Shown here: in pieces, positions 8,029-18,042 of the stretch | Layout of the letters: each line of letters begins with the position of its first letter | How positions within the stretch are numbered: the first letter of the stretch is position 1 | DNA from: Chloroflexota bacterium | GTDB taxonomy: Bacteria; Chloroflexota; Anaerolineae; Anaerolineales; VGOW01 | Assembly (NCBI GenBank): GCA_016213135.1 | Contig: JACRBQ010000117.1 | Span: forward strand, 1 to 64,000 | DNA: 64,000 bases | Direction of reading: 5' to 3' | Translations under genes and position numbers: made by a program | Notes under the pieces: model-generated | Databases searched by the model: none | What the model was told of the DNA's origin: nothing | The model's input: only the letters and a program-made list of their open reading frames with translations

Positions 8029-9471
8029 TCAGGGCAGCGTGCCAAGGCGGGCCATCGCCTGCAAGGCCGCAGTGGCGATCGGCGTCCCCGCGCCAAGGGC
8101 CACGGCGGCGTCCAGCGCAGTTTTGGCCTGGGTAGGGCGGTTGGTATCCAGGTAGAGCAATCCCAAATGAAACTGAATGCGGGCCGAACGCGGGTCGAGG
8201 GATTGGGCTTTGAGTAATGCCGGCTCGGCCAGGTCAACGTGTCCGTTGAGGTATTCGGCGAAGCCGAGGACATCCTGCGCGGCGGCGGAGTCGGGCGCGA
8301 GGGTGGCGGCTTGTTCGGCGGCGCGGATGCCATCCTGATCCACTTTGAGATCGTGATCCAAATAGAATTGCGCCAGCAGCGTCCAGAATGAGGCGTCGGT
8401 GGGCGCGGCGAGCACGGCTTGCGAATACCAATTCTCGGCGTTGGCGAGATCGGCTGTTTCGGTGTACGCGCTGCCCAACTCGGCGGCGGCGGCGGCGTTG
8501 GTCTTGTCCAGTTTGAACGCCAACTCAAGCTCGGCAATGGCCTGCTGGTTTTGTTGAAGGCGGCGATAGTGCAGGCCGAGCAGGTAATGGATGAGCGAGC
8601 GCGAAGGGGTGTTCAACTGAACGCCCGTACCCTCGAGGTCGATGGCGCGTTGATAGGCGTACAGGCCGTCGTTGCCGAGCCGGTCTTCGGCCAGACCCAG
8701 GTAGGCGTAGGCCTCGGCAAACGAGGGCCGCTGCTGCACGGCGTTGAGCAACACCGCTTTGGCGAGTTTGTATTCCTGCAGGCTGATGAGAGTGTAACCC
8801 ACGACGCCGGAAAGATCGGCAGGGTCTTTGGCGTCAAGCCCGGCGCTGATGGTCTGATTGAGGCTTTCGGCGAACGGTTTGACGCTGGCATCCAGGGCCG
8901 CGGCCAGCATGAGGTGGGCAGGCGCGGCGGCGGGGTTAGTTACCGACAGCAGCACCCCCAGCCGGTATTGGGCGACGGCGTTGTCCGGGTTCACGGCGAC
9001 GAGTGCTTGCAGAGCGGTTTGAGCCTGGGAATACTGCTCCTGCGTTTCGTAGGCTATGGCCAGTTTGGTGAGCAGGGCCGCGTTGGCGGGGTCGGCGGCG
9101 AGGGCTTGTTGCCAGTGGTCTATGGCCGAGGGTATGTCACCCAGACCCTGATAGCTATCGCCCATGGCCGAGTGGAGGCGTGCGCTCCAGCCTTTGAGGG
9201 CCGCGGCCCGTTGCAGGGTCACTTGCGCGGCGGCATATTGGCCGGTAGCCAGGGCGGCTAACCCCGCCGACTCAGCCCGATCTGGTTGCCACGGTTGGCG
9301 GTTGTAGGCATCCACAATGGCGGTGAGCGACTGCGGCGTGAGGCTGGACGACTGGCGGGCAATGCGCAGATCGTTGAGCAGCGGCAGCCAGTTGGGTTGG
9401 ATGCCGAGGAGCAAGACGACGAGGGCAGCGAGCGCGAGGCGGGCGGAGGGGTGGCGAAAAGCTTGAGGCAC
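8029..9471 (-). CDS. Membrane-anchored TPR repeat protein
   Basis: A 480-residue protein with one N-terminal transmembrane or signal segment (about 10-28) and a series of tetratricopeptide repeats from about 70 to the end (for example AIDHWQQALAADPANAALLTKLA and AIAELELAFKLDKTNAAAAAELG, read as spaced helices). TPR arrays act as protein-binding scaffolds. The partner here is unknown, but the two lipoproteins just downstream suggest an envelope role. The start is the GTG at 9471. A TATAAT box lies 7 bases before it, so the mRNA is predicted to be leaderless. Confidence 0.85.
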   Translation of the reverse strand: MPQAFRHPSARLALAALVVLLLGIQPNWLPLLNDLRIARQSSSLTPQSLTAIVDAYNRQPWQPDRAESAGLAALATGQYAAAQVTLQRAAALKGWSARLHSAMGDSYQGLGDIPSAIDHWQQALAADPANAALLTKLAIAYETQEQYSQAQTALQALVAVNPDNAVAQYRLGVLLSVTNPAAAPAHLMLAAALDASVKPFAESLNQTISAGLDAKDPADLSGVVGYTLISLQEYKLAKAVLLNAVQQRPSFAEAYAYLGLAEDRLGNDGLYAYQRAIDLEGTGVQLNTPSRSLIHYLLGLHYRRLQQNQQAIAELELAFKLDKTNAAAAAELGSAYTETADLANAENWYSQAVLAAPTDASFWTLLAQFYLDHDLKVDQDGIRAAEQAATLAPDSAAAQDVLGFAEYLNGHVDLAEPALLKAQSLDPRSARIQFHLGLLYLDTNRPTQAKTALDAAVALGAGTPIATAALQAMARLGTLP

Positions 9472-9478
9472 GACACGT

Positions 9479-9484
9479 ATTATA
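9479..9484 (-). promoter_or_regulatory. -10 box of TPR gene (leaderless)
   Basis: TATAAT on the minus strand with an extended TGG before it. Seven bases separate it from the GTG start at 9471. Confidence 0.6.
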
Positions 9485-9493
9485 CCAATGGGC

Positions 9494-9499
9494 TATAAT
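9494..9499 (+). promoter_or_regulatory. -10 box of acyl-CoA dehydrogenase gene
   Basis: TATAAT about 37 bases before the ATG at 9537. It leaves room for a short leader holding the ribosome site GGAGAGG (9528-9534). It sits back to back with the divergent -10 of the TPR gene, 10 bases away. Confidence 0.6.
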
Positions 9500-9536
9500 T
9501 CGCCGCACCCAACAACCATTTCAATTGGAGAGGCAC

Positions 9537-10745
9537 ATGGATTTCACACTCAGCGAAGAACACATGCAAGTGCAAAAGATGGTCCGCGATTTTACCCGCA
9601 AGGAAATTGCGCCCGTCATCAAAGAGGCCGATCGGGTGCAGTCGATGCCGGCCGGCGTGCTGGAACGCATGGGGGAACTGGGCATTTTGGGCATTTGCCT
9701 GCCGGTGAAATACGGCGGCCAGGGGTACGACTACATTACCCTGGGGCTGGTGTGCGAGGAGTTGGAGGCGATGGACACCAGTCTGCGGGTGGCGATGTCG
9801 GTGCACGTGGGGCTGAACAGTATGGCGCTGCTGCAGTGGGGCACGGAGGAGCAGAAGCAGAAGTTCCTCAAGCCGCAAGCGCAGGGCAAGAAGTTCGGCA
9901 TGTTCGGCCTGACCGAGCCGGGCGTGGGCAGCGACGTGGCGAACATGGCCTCGACGGCGCGGCGCGACGGCGACGATTACGTGATCAACGGAGAGAAGAT
10001 GTGGATTAGCCTCGCCAGCAAAGCGCACCACATTTTGTGGGTGGCGCGCACCAACCCGGAGCGGCCCGACCCGCATGACCAGCTTTCGGCATTCGTCGTG
10101 GAAACCGATCGGCCCGGGGTGACGCGGGGCGACATTCACGGCAAGCTGGGGGTGCGGGCCGGCTCCACCGGCTGGGTGAATTGCAGCGATGTGCGGGTGC
10201 CGGCGAGCCACAGGCTGGGCGAGGAGGGCGAGGGTTTCAAGATTGCCATGAGCGGCCTGGACAACGGGCGGTATACGGTGGGGTCGGGCGCGGTGGGACT
10301 GATCCGCGCGTCGCTGGAGGCGAGCGTGAAGTACGCCGGAGAGCGGAAGGCTTTCGGCCGGGAGATTGGCAAGCACCAATTAGTGCAGCAGAAGATCTCG
10401 CGCATGGTGCGCGATTATGAGTACGGGCGGCTGATGATGCTCAAGGTGGGCTGGATGAAAAACCAGGGCCTCCGCAATACGCGGGAAACGTCGCTGCTCA
10501 AATGGTTTGCGACCGACGCGTCATTCGATGCGGCCAACGAGGCGATTCAGATTCACGGAGCCTATGGCTACAGCGACGAATACGACGTGGAGCGTTATTT
10601 GCGGAACGCGCGCGGGGCGATTATTTACGAGGGCACAAGCGAGATTCATCAGTTGATGCAGGCCGGGTATGCGTTGGGTTACCGGCAGGATGGGGAACTG
10701 CGGTGCGAGCTGCCGAAGTACGATCCGGTGGCATGGCAGGGATAG
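9537..10745 (+). CDS. Acyl-CoA dehydrogenase
   Basis: A 402-residue FAD enzyme of the short/medium-chain acyl-CoA dehydrogenase family, which oxidises an acyl-CoA to the trans-2-enoyl form and passes electrons to ETF. Family landmarks are in order: helical N-domain (DFTLSEEHMQVQKMVRDF), FGLTEPGVGSDVA at the flavin site, the beta-domain WISLASKAHHILWVAR, and the C-terminal IHGAYGYSDEYDVERYLR plus IYEGTSEIHQLM, which carries the expected catalytic Glu. I start at the ATG at 9537 because GGAGAGG is well placed before it and the family begins MDFxLSEE. The electron acceptor genes etfBA lie 5.5 kb downstream. Chain-length specificity cannot be read from the sequence. Confidence 0.93.
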   Translation: MDFTLSEEHMQVQKMVRDFTRKEIAPVIKEADRVQSMPAGVLERMGELGILGICLPVKYGGQGYDYITLGLVCEELEAMDTSLRVAMSVHVGLNSMALLQWGTEEQKQKFLKPQAQGKKFGMFGLTEPGVGSDVANMASTARRDGDDYVINGEKMWISLASKAHHILWVARTNPERPDPHDQLSAFVVETDRPGVTRGDIHGKLGVRAGSTGWVNCSDVRVPASHRLGEEGEGFKIAMSGLDNGRYTVGSGAVGLIRASLEASVKYAGERKAFGREIGKHQLVQQKISRMVRDYEYGRLMMLKVGWMKNQGLRNTRETSLLKWFATDASFDAANEAIQIHGAYGYSDEYDVERYLRNARGAIIYEGTSEIHQLMQAGYALGYRQDGELRCELPKYDPVAWQG

Positions 10746-10782
10746 GTTGACCTGAGCCACTGGAAGACGGCGGATCGCCCAG

Positions 10783-10824
10783 GCCGTCGGAGGAGAGGGT
10801 TCACTCTCCTCCGACGGCTTTTTT
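10783..10824 (+). terminator. Intrinsic terminator
   Basis: A perfect 15-bp stem, GCCGTCGGAGGAGAG (10783-10797) with its complement at 10804-10818, has a 6-base loop and six T residues straight after. It lies 37 bases past the acyl-CoA dehydrogenase stop and abuts the convergent glycoside hydrolase gene. Confidence 0.93.
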
Positions 10825-13049
10825 CATTTTAATGCCGTGGCGGTGGGCTGTGGTGTGCGCGTGGGCGTGGGGGTGCGAGTTGGGCGTGGGGTGCGAGTCG
10901 GGCGCGGCGTGGGCGTCGGAGTGCGTGTTCTCGTGGCGAAGCGCGCAGTGCGGGTGGGCGTGAGCGATGCCGTTGCCGTGGCGGTGGCAGTGAGCGTGTG
11001 GGTATGGGTGGGCGTGTGTGTGGCCACGGAACTCTGAAGGGTGATGGAGTCCGCTGCGATGTGGGAGTGGTTGCCTGCGCTGTCAATGATTCTGACGAAG
11101 ATGGTGTGCAAGCCGTCGCTGTTGGCGAGGGTGTAGGGCAGGCTGGTAACCACCGGCTCGGGCGGGGAATAAGTAGCGCCGTTTTTCGAGAGCTGCATCT
11201 TCAACGGGGCGCCGGAACTGTCGGCGGCGGCGATGTCCAACATCACGTCGGGGGAGGTGGTCATCTCGGAATCGCCATTGACCAATACGGCGCCCGTTGG
11301 GCGCACAGTGTCCAAAGTAATCGTGCTTGAGTATACGGGGGTCTCGCCGGCAGAGTCGGTGAACTGTGCAAACACCGTGCGAACACCGTCGCCGCCGGAG
11401 GCAAGGATTATCCCGCCGCTGACGTTTTGCGAGTCCGTTTGCCCGGTGAAGTCGGTGAAGGTGGCCGCCGAGGCCCCGGTGGGGGCGGGGAAGCCGGCAG
11501 GCGCGCCGGTGTCGGTGGCGCTCCAAACTACTTCAAGGTCGAGCGCGTCGTCGCTCAGCCTTTGGAACAGAAAACGGAATACGTTCGGCCCGTTGCTCAG
11601 CGTTTGGGCGAAGCGGTATTTGTCGAGCAGAGTGACGGCAACTTCCTTGAAGGCGTCGGCAGCCGGGCGGCGCGAGCCGTCGGGGTTGAAGAGGTTGAGT
11701 TTGTCGGGCGAGGGGGTTGGCGTGCCCACGGTGTCGGCGGCGAACCAGATGGCGCCATGGAGTCCGAGGCTGTTGGCGGTGACGAGTTTGCGGTATACGT
11801 CGCGGGCGTGCTGCTCGGTAGAGGCGTACTCCAGCGTGCCACGGTGTCCCATTTCGTTGGAGAATACCGGCACTGAGTACCCGGCGAGTTCCATGCGGCG
11901 CGCGAGCCACTGCGGCACGAGATAAAGCACATCCGCGCCCTCGTAAAAATGGAAGTTGAGCAAGTCTACAATGCCGCCGAGGTTGTCAATGATACCCATG
12001 GTGCGAGCGCAGTCGTCCTGGGTGGAGGGCAGGCTCAACACGTTGGCTACCAACTGCGACGTAGCCAGGTTGCTGGTGCCGGTGGAAACGGCGTCGCGGG
12101 AGTAACTGACGACCGTGGCGTAGGCTTCGTCGGCGGTGGTCAGGCCGCTGGCGATCCAGTCGTTGGCGATGCACAGGCCGAACGAGTCGCTCACCATGCC
12201 GCCATTCATCACCTTCACGTTGGGGTCGGCGTCTTTGATGGCTTTGTAGGCCGTGGCGACCACGCGCACGTATTCGTCGGCCGTGCCGCCCCAGTAGAGG
12301 CCGGAGTTCTCCTCGTTTTCGATGGCAATGTAGTCGAGGTGGCCGTAGTAGTGTGAGACGAACTGATAGACAAAATTGTAGTAGCTGGCGCTGTACGCTG
12401 TGGCCGGGTCGGGCGCGAGAAGCAAGTCGGAGGGTGGATACGATTTGGAGGGCGCGGAGCCATCGTGTCCATTCATCCATCCCTGGCTGATGTAGAGAGA
12501 AAGGAAGGGCCGCAAGCCGGCGTTTTCCGTGTCGGTAATGGCGATGTCGTTTTCGCTGGTGAAGATAATGTTACCCGGCGTAGGCTCGCTTTTGGGCCAC
12601 TCCACTGAAATGCGAGAATAGGGCAGATGCAAGCTGGCAATGAGCGCCGCCCGCTCAACGTACGGCTTACCGGGAATATCGAGTAGTAGACCGTACGTCA
12701 TCGAAGGGGCGGTTGAGACGGGAGGAGGGTCGTATGTCGGCTGGGGCGAATAGCGCGCAAAGGCTCCCGACGCGGCGTCGGGCATCACCCATTTGACGGC
12801 GTTGGCAAACGGCCTGTACTTGGTGAAGTTCACGCCGTCGTTGGATAACCGCATCTTCACCGGCAATGCCGTGCCGGCCACGTTGAGGTTGAGCGTAACC
12901 TGCGAGTCGCCGGTATACGTTGCTCCGCCGTTGATGGCGATGGCGCCGGTGAGCGTTTGCTGCACGGGCACATCGGCCGCGGCCGCGAGCAGGGCAACGG
13001 CAATCAATAAGCGCGCAAGGGGCGTGAGGAAACGATTTATGAAGGGCAT
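10824..13049 (-). CDS. Secreted clan-A glycoside hydrolase-like protein
   Basis: A 741-residue exported protein. After a signal peptide (cleavage near AAAADVP) come a small beta domain, a TIM-barrel (about 115-460), further beta-sandwich segments and a Thr/Pro/Arg-rich C-terminal tail of about 70 residues. The barrel carries AIENEEN (acid/base Glu246) and PVFSNEMG (nucleophile Glu399), the paired carboxylates of clan GH-A enzymes. The family number and substrate cannot be settled by eye; GH39-like or an uncharacterised clan-A family is plausible. Its ATG directly follows the stop of the upstream paralogue with no spacing, and the GGAGGG site lies inside that gene, so translation is coupled. 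It is clearly a duplicate of that gene. Confidence 0.8.
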   Translation of the reverse strand: MPFINRFLTPLARLLIAVALLAAAADVPVQQTLTGAIAINGGATYTGDSQVTLNLNVAGTALPVKMRLSNDGVNFTKYRPFANAVKWVMPDAASGAFARYSPQPTYDPPPVSTAPSMTYGLLLDIPGKPYVERAALIASLHLPYSRISVEWPKSEPTPGNIIFTSENDIAITDTENAGLRPFLSLYISQGWMNGHDGSAPSKSYPPSDLLLAPDPATAYSASYYNFVYQFVSHYYGHLDYIAIENEENSGLYWGGTADEYVRVVATAYKAIKDADPNVKVMNGGMVSDSFGLCIANDWIASGLTTADEAYATVVSYSRDAVSTGTSNLATSQLVANVLSLPSTQDDCARTMGIIDNLGGIVDLLNFHFYEGADVLYLVPQWLARRMELAGYSVPVFSNEMGHRGTLEYASTEQHARDVYRKLVTANSLGLHGAIWFAADTVGTPTPSPDKLNLFNPDGSRRPAADAFKEVAVTLLDKYRFAQTLSNGPNVFRFLFQRLSDDALDLEVVWSATDTGAPAGFPAPTGASAATFTDFTGQTDSQNVSGGIILASGGDGVRTVFAQFTDSAGETPVYSSTITLDTVRPTGAVLVNGDSEMTTSPDVMLDIAAADSSGAPLKMQLSKNGATYSPPEPVVTSLPYTLANSDGLHTIFVRIIDSAGNHSHIAADSITLQSSVATHTPTHTHTLTATATATASLTPTRTARFATRTRTPTPTPRPTRTPRPTRTPTPTRTPQPTATALK

Positions 13050-15965
13050 CTACGGACCGCCCTCCCTGAGCGACGCGCTGACTAACCCCGTTCCGCTGAC
13101 GATGATGGCGTCGATGTTGGTGTACAGGCCGTAGGCGTGCCGGAAGGTGACAGTGTGTGTGCCGGGGCTAAGCACGGCGCTGGCCCACTGGCGCTGAGGC
13201 GAGGCGACTGCCGAGTACTGGTTGAGGTTGGCCGCCCGCGCGCCATCAATGGTGATAATGAGAATGCCCTCGTCGGAATACCCGTAATAAAGCAATTTGA
13301 GTGACACGCCGGTAAAGGTAAAAGTGGCCGTGTTGCCCACCGCCGGGGAATAGACGTACCCGCCGTTGTACGAACCGACATCGAGCCAGGGGAGCCAGCC
13401 GGCTGAATAGGTGATCGCCGAGCTCGTGTTGTCGTAGGTGCCTGGGCCATAAGCCTGTGCAGTGGCACTGGGCGTGGCGGTGCGAGTAGGCGTGCGCGTG
13501 GGCTTGCGTGTTCTGGTTGGCGTGGGCGTGCGGGTGGGCCTGCGAGTGGATGTGGGTGTCCTGGTTCTCGTGGGCGTCCTGGTAATTGTTGGCGTCCGGG
13601 TAATTGTGGGCGTAGCCGTGGCCGTGGGCGTGGAGGTGGGCGTTGCCGTTTCGGTGGGCGTGTTGCTGGACGTGGGGGTGTTGCTGGGCGTGGCCGTGAC
13701 GGTCGAAGTGGCGGTGTCAGTGCTCGTAGGCGTGGCGGTTGCGGTGTCGGTGTTCGTAGGGGTGGCCGTAGCGGTTGCGGTGGCGGTGTCAGTGGCCGTG
13801 GCGGTTGCGGTGTCAGTGCTCGTAGGAGTGGCCGTAGCAGTGTCGGTGTTCGTAGGGGTGGCGGTTGCGGTGTCAGTGCTCGTAGGGGTGGCCGTAGCGG
13901 TCGGCGTTAGCGTGGCTGCCCCGGTTGGGGTGGCGGTTGGCGTATTCGTGTAAGGCACTTGCAGTGAAATTAAGTCGTCGGTGACGTAGGAACTGTTGCC
14001 TGCGCTGTCAATCACCTTGATGAAAACAGTCTGCGGGCCGTTGCTCCCGGTGAGGGTGAAGTTGCGGCTGGCGGCTACTGCTTCTGGCGCGGTATAGGTG
14101 ATGTTGTCTTGTGAAAACTGCATCGTGAGCGGAGCGCCGCTGCTGTCGCCGGCAGTTATGCTCAATACTACATTGGGCGACGTGGTCACATTCGCGCCGC
14201 TGTTGATGAGAATTGTGGCGGTGGGCCGGGTGGTGTCGAGATAGATCGTATCGGAGTAGACGGAAGTTTCGGTGACCCCGTCGTAGAACTGCGCATACAC
14301 GGTGCGAGTGCCATCGCCGCCGGTGGCCAATACCGTGCCGCCGGACACGTCTTGCGAGTGTGCCTGCCCGGTGAAGTCGGTGAAGTTGGCGGTGGTCGCG
14401 CCGGTGGGGGTGGTAAAGCCGACTGGCGCGCCGGTGTCGGTAATACTCCAGGCGGCTTCGAGCGAGAAGGTGCTGTCGCTCAATCGCTGGAAAAGATAGC
14501 GATAAAGGTCGGGGCCGCTGCTCAACGATTGCGCGATGCGATATTGGCCGAGCAAGGTATCCACCACCAGTTGGAAGGTATCGGCGGCGGGGCGACGGGA
14601 GCGATCGGGGTTGAACGGGCTGATTTTGTCGGGAGCGGGAGTGGAAGTGCCCACGGTGTCAGTGGCGAACCACACAACGCCCTGTAAACCAAGGCTGTTG
14701 GCGGTGACGAGTTTGCGGAACACGTTGCGGGCGTACTGCTCGGTGGAGGCATAGGCGAGCGTGCCGCGCTGGCCCATTTCGTTGGAGAAAATCGGCACGG
14801 AGTATCCGGCCAGAGACATGCGGCGCTGAAGCCACTCCGGAACGAGGTGGAGTACGTCTGCAGATTCATAGAAGTGGAAGTTGAGTAGGTCCACTGCGCC
14901 GCCGAGATTGGCGAGGACGGAGGTGGTGAAAGCACAACTGGCCTGGGTGGAGGACTGGCTCAGGGCGCTGGCTACCAGGTCTGGCGTCGCCAAAACGCTG
15001 GATCCGGTGGACACGGCGTCGCGGGAGTAGTCGACGACGGCAGCGTATGCGGCATCAGGGGCCGTCAGGCCGCCTGTAATCCAATCGTTGGCGATGCACA
15101 GGCCGAACGAACTGCTCACCATGCCGCCGTCCATCACCTTCACGTTGGGGTCGGCGTCTTTGATGGCTTTGTAGGCGGTCTTCACCACGCGCACGTACTC
15201 GTCGGCGGTGCCGCCCCAGTAGGTGCTGGAGTTCTCTTCGTTTTCAATGGCGATGTAATCGAAGCGCCCGGAGTAGTGCAAGACGAACTGGTAGACAAAA
15301 TTGTAGTAGCTGGGGCTGTAGGCCGTGGTCGGGTCCGGCGTTTGGGTCAGGTCGGAGGGCGGATAGGATTGGGAGGGGGCCTCCCCGGTCTGCCCGTTCA
15401 TCCACCCCTGATCGATGAAAAGCGACAGAATGGGACGGAGGCCGGCGGCTTCAGTGACCGCGATGGCGATGTCGTTGGCGCTGTTGAAAGTGATGTTGCC
15501 CTGCGTTGGCTCGCTGGTCGGCCAGTCGATTGAGATGCGCGAATACGGCACGTGCAGGCCCGCGATGAGGGCGGCGCGATCGCTGTACGCTGAATCGGGG
15601 ATGCTCAGCAGCATGCCGTAAGTCATTGAAGACCCGGTCGGACTGGGCGGCGGGTCATAGGTCGGCTGCGGCGAGTATTGAATGAATGCCCCTGACGTGG
15701 CGTCTGGCAACGTCCAGCTTGCCGTATCGGTAATCGGCTCGTAACTTGTGAAACTCGCCCCGTCGTTGGAAAACCGCATTTGGACGGAGCCGTCATTGCC
15801 TGCAGTCGAGAGGTTGAGGGCGACGCGCGAGTTGTTTGTGTAGGCTGCGCCCCCGTTGATGGCAATGGCGCCGGTGAGAGTCTGCTGCACGGGCACATCG
15901 GCGGCGGCCGCGAGCAGGGTGGCGGCGAACAATAAGCGGAAAAACGATAAAACGGAACTGTGCAT
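13050..15965 (-). CDS. Secreted clan-A glycoside hydrolase-like protein with C-terminal binding domain
   Basis: A 971-residue paralogue of the next gene: signal peptide, N-terminal beta domain, TIM-barrel with AIENEENS and PIFSNEMG, beta-sandwich segments, a long Thr-rich linker built from TATPTSTD-like repeats (encoded at about 13460-13950), then an extra C-terminal domain of about 130 residues ([16 protein letters not shown] ... NIDAIIVSG). That domain resembles galactose-binding or carbohydrate-binding beta-sandwiches. The enzyme would cut an extracellular polysaccharide, with the linker holding the binding module away from the barrel. I use the ATG at 15965, preceded by AGGAAGG; the 32 extra upstream residues look non-coding. 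The shorter paralogue lacks the binding domain. Confidence 0.82.
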   Translation of the reverse strand: MHSSVLSFFRLLFAATLLAAAADVPVQQTLTGAIAINGGAAYTNNSRVALNLSTAGNDGSVQMRFSNDGASFTSYEPITDTASWTLPDATSGAFIQYSPQPTYDPPPSPTGSSMTYGMLLSIPDSAYSDRAALIAGLHVPYSRISIDWPTSEPTQGNITFNSANDIAIAVTEAAGLRPILSLFIDQGWMNGQTGEAPSQSYPPSDLTQTPDPTTAYSPSYYNFVYQFVLHYSGRFDYIAIENEENSSTYWGGTADEYVRVVKTAYKAIKDADPNVKVMDGGMVSSSFGLCIANDWITGGLTAPDAAYAAVVDYSRDAVSTGSSVLATPDLVASALSQSSTQASCAFTTSVLANLGGAVDLLNFHFYESADVLHLVPEWLQRRMSLAGYSVPIFSNEMGQRGTLAYASTEQYARNVFRKLVTANSLGLQGVVWFATDTVGTSTPAPDKISPFNPDRSRRPAADTFQLVVDTLLGQYRIAQSLSSGPDLYRYLFQRLSDSTFSLEAAWSITDTGAPVGFTTPTGATTANFTDFTGQAHSQDVSGGTVLATGGDGTRTVYAQFYDGVTETSVYSDTIYLDTTRPTATILINSGANVTTSPNVVLSITAGDSSGAPLTMQFSQDNITYTAPEAVAASRNFTLTGSNGPQTVFIKVIDSAGNSSYVTDDLISLQVPYTNTPTATPTGAATLTPTATATPTSTDTATATPTNTDTATATPTSTDTATATATDTATATATATPTNTDTATATPTSTDTATSTVTATPSNTPTSSNTPTETATPTSTPTATATPTITRTPTITRTPTRTRTPTSTRRPTRTPTPTRTRKPTRTPTRTATPSATAQAYGPGTYDNTSSAITYSAGWLPWLDVGSYNGGYVYSPAVGNTATFTFTGVSLKLLYYGYSDEGILIITIDGARAANLNQYSAVASPQRQWASAVLSPGTHTVTFRHAYGLYTNIDAIIVSGTGLVSASLREGGP
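13460..13950. repeat. Coding repeat: Thr/Pro-rich linker
   Basis: A low-complexity stretch inside the upstream glycoside hydrolase gene, made of imperfect repeats that encode TxTxTP and [10 protein letters not shown] units and then an Arg-rich TRTPT run. The equivalent tail of the downstream paralogue (about 10830-11030) is shorter. Copy-number change here would alter linker length. Confidence 0.8.
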
Positions 15966-16251
15966 GACGGCCTTCCTGATTACAATGGCTATTGGTACTG
16001 CCCACGGTCGTTTCGCGTAAGTGCGAGGAGTTTGTTCGGAATCCCCTGTGGCATTCCCCAACTTGCGCGGGAAAGGGCAACTTTAGGCCTTGAAATCAGG
16101 GCCGACGCAAGCCTCCATGAGAAGAGGCGGAAATAGCCGATTTCGTACATTGGAACTGTCGTTTCGCGTGGATTTTGACGGTGATATAATGCTCGCGAAG
16201 TTCACCGCAAAACGAATGCACAACCAATTATATCAAAGGAGACGGTTGCTT
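15966..16251. promoter_or_regulatory. Divergent promoter region between glycoside hydrolase and etfB
   Basis: A 286-base non-coding stretch. TATAAT with an extended TGA (16183-16190) faces etfB and leaves a leader of about 55 bases ending in the ribosome site AAAGGAGAC (16235-16243). The 12-mer GTCGTTTCGCGT occurs twice in the same direction, near 16008 and 16158, and could be a regulator site. No open frame here looks coding. Confidence 0.5.
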
Positions 16252-17043
16252 ATGCATGTCATTGTCTGCATCAAACAAACGCCCGATACCGCGGCCAGGG
16301 TCGACGTGAAAGACGGGCACGTCACGTGGGGCGACGCGGCCCTCGTTGTCAATCCGTGGGACGAGTACGCTATCGAAGAGGCCATCCGTTTGAAAGAGAA
16401 ACACGGCGGCAAGGTCACGGCTATCAGCATGGGCCCGGAGAGCGCCAAAGAGGCCCTTAAGACCTGCCTGGCGATGGGATGCGACGAAGCCATCCTGCTT
16501 TCCGATCCGGCGTTCAAGGGATCGGACGCGACGGCCACAGCCTCGGTGCTGGCGGCGGCCATTGGCAAACTGGGCACGGCGGATATGGCCATCGTCGGCA
16601 AGCAAGCCATAGACGGCGACACCGGCCTGACTGCGATTGCCGTGGCGGCTTTGCTCGGTTGGAGTCCGCTGACCTTCGTAAGCAAAATTGCCGAACTGGA
16701 CCCGGCGGCCAGGTCGCTGCAAGTGGAGCGTTTGCAGGAAGAGGGCAAACAGGTTTGCGCCGCCAGGCTGCCCGCCGTGCTGAGCGTGGTCAAGGACATC
16801 AACGAGCCGCGCTACCCGTCGTTCATGGGCATTCGCAAGGCGGCGAAGGCCGTCATTCCGCAATGGGCGGCTGCCGACTTGGGAATGGACCCGGCCACCG
16901 TGGGCGCGGCGGGATCCACCGTGAAGTGGCCCGCGATCTATCCGCCGCCGGCGCTGGAAGCGAACGTGGAGATGCTGGACGGCACGCCGGAAGAGATCGC
17001 CTCCAAGCTGGCGGATCGGCTCATGGCGAATAAAGTGATCTGA
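16252..17043 (+). CDS. etfB: Electron transfer flavoprotein beta subunit
   Basis: 263 residues of the ETF beta family. It begins MHVIVCIKQTPDTAARVDV and contains NPWDEYAIEEAIRLKEKHGG, ISMGPESAKEALKTCLAMGCDEAILL and the AMP-site segment GKQAIDGDTG. Together with EtfA it accepts electrons from acyl-CoA dehydrogenases such as the one at 9537. I choose the ATG at 16252 because AAAGGAGAC precedes it and all family similarity starts there. etfA follows after 9 bases. Confidence 0.96.
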   Translation: MHVIVCIKQTPDTAARVDVKDGHVTWGDAALVVNPWDEYAIEEAIRLKEKHGGKVTAISMGPESAKEALKTCLAMGCDEAILLSDPAFKGSDATATASVLAAAIGKLGTADMAIVGKQAIDGDTGLTAIAVAALLGWSPLTFVSKIAELDPAARSLQVERLQEEGKQVCAARLPAVLSVVKDINEPRYPSFMGIRKAAKAVIPQWAAADLGMDPATVGAAGSTVKWPAIYPPPALEANVEMLDGTPEEIASKLADRLMANKVI

Positions 17044-17052
17044 GTCAAGACT

Positions 17053-18042
17053 ATGGCTAACATTTGGGTTTATATCGATCAATTCAAAGGTGCTGCGTTG
17101 GCGGCGTCGTGGGAAGCGCTGGGCGCGGCGAAGAAACTGGCCGGGGAGTTGGGCGGCGGCACGGTGACGGCGCTGGTGTTCGGCCAGTCGGTGGCGGGCG
17201 CGGCTGCCGAGGCGTTTACCTATGGCGCTGACGCGGCCACCGTGTGCGATGATGCGACGCTGGCCGACTTTCGTGTGCGGCCGTATGCGGCGCTAGTGGT
17301 GAAGCTTTACCGTGAAGCGGCGGTCAAACCGGATGTGATACTAGGCCCGGCCACCGCCCGTGGCCGCGACGCGTTGGGCATGGCGGCCGTGTTGCTCAAA
17401 ACTTCGGCCATGGCCGACGGCACGGCGGTGGCGGTAAAAGATGGTGCGGTGCAGGTGACTCACCCGGCATACGCGGGCAGATTGCTCAGCACGCTCGAGT
17501 CCAAAGCCAAGCCGCAAGTCATCACCCTGCGCCCGCGCGCCTTTGCCAGGCCGGAACCGGTGGCCGGTGCGAGCGGCCCGGCAGCGAACGCGACCCCTGC
17601 GCTGACGGAAGACGAGATTCACACCAAGGTGATTGGTTACGCCATTGACGAGGGCAAGGTGAGCCTGGCCGACGCGAAGATTATCGTGTCCGGCGGGCGC
17701 GGCGTGGGCGGGCCGGACGGTTTTGCCCCGGTGCGCGAGTTGGCTCAGACGCTCGGGGCGGCAGTAGGCGCCAGCCGTGCGGCGGTGGACGCGGGCTGGA
17801 TTCCGTACGCGTTTCAGGTGGGGCAAACCGGCCGCACCGTCAGCCCCGATCTTTATGTGGCCGCGGGTATCTCTGGAGCCATTCAGCATCAGGCCGGGAT
17901 GCGCACGGCGAAGACCATCGTCGCCATTAACAAAGACGCCGAAGCGCCCATTTTCAAACTGGCGCGCTACGGCATTGTAGGCGACTTATTCAAAATTCTG
18001 CCGGCGTTGAACGCCGAGTTCAAGAAGAGATTGGGGAAGTGA
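17053..18042 (+). CDS. etfA: Electron transfer flavoprotein alpha subunit
   Basis: A 329-residue ETF alpha subunit. The N-terminal domain (MANIWVYIDQFKG) matches the fold of EtfB. The C-terminal FAD domain has IIVSGGRGVGGPDGF, GASRAAVDAGWIPYAFQVGQTG and the hallmark LYVAAGISGAIQHQAGM. The protein binds FAD and shuttles electrons from dehydrogenases toward ETF:quinone oxidoreductase, which is not in this window. It is cotranscribed with etfB. Its TGA stop lies inside the first unit of a heptamer array. Confidence 0.96.
   Translation: MANIWVYIDQFKGAALAASWEALGAAKKLAGELGGGTVTALVFGQSVAGAAAEAFTYGADAATVCDDATLADFRVRPYAALVVKLYREAAVKPDVILGPATARGRDALGMAAVLLKTSAMADGTAVAVKDGAVQVTHPAYAGRLLSTLESKAKPQVITLRPRAFARPEPVAGASGPAANATPALTEDEIHTKVIGYAIDEGKVSLADAKIIVSGGRGVGGPDGFAPVRELAQTLGAAVGASRAAVDAGWIPYAFQVGQTGRTVSPDLYVAAGISGAIQHQAGMRTAKTIVAINKDAEAPIFKLARYGIVGDLFKILPALNAEFKKRLGK

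Noticed and set aside
10830-11030. Small plus-strand ORF rich in Val/Gly (10837-11037)
   Set aside because: It is the complement of the Thr/Pro/Arg tail of the glycoside hydrolase.
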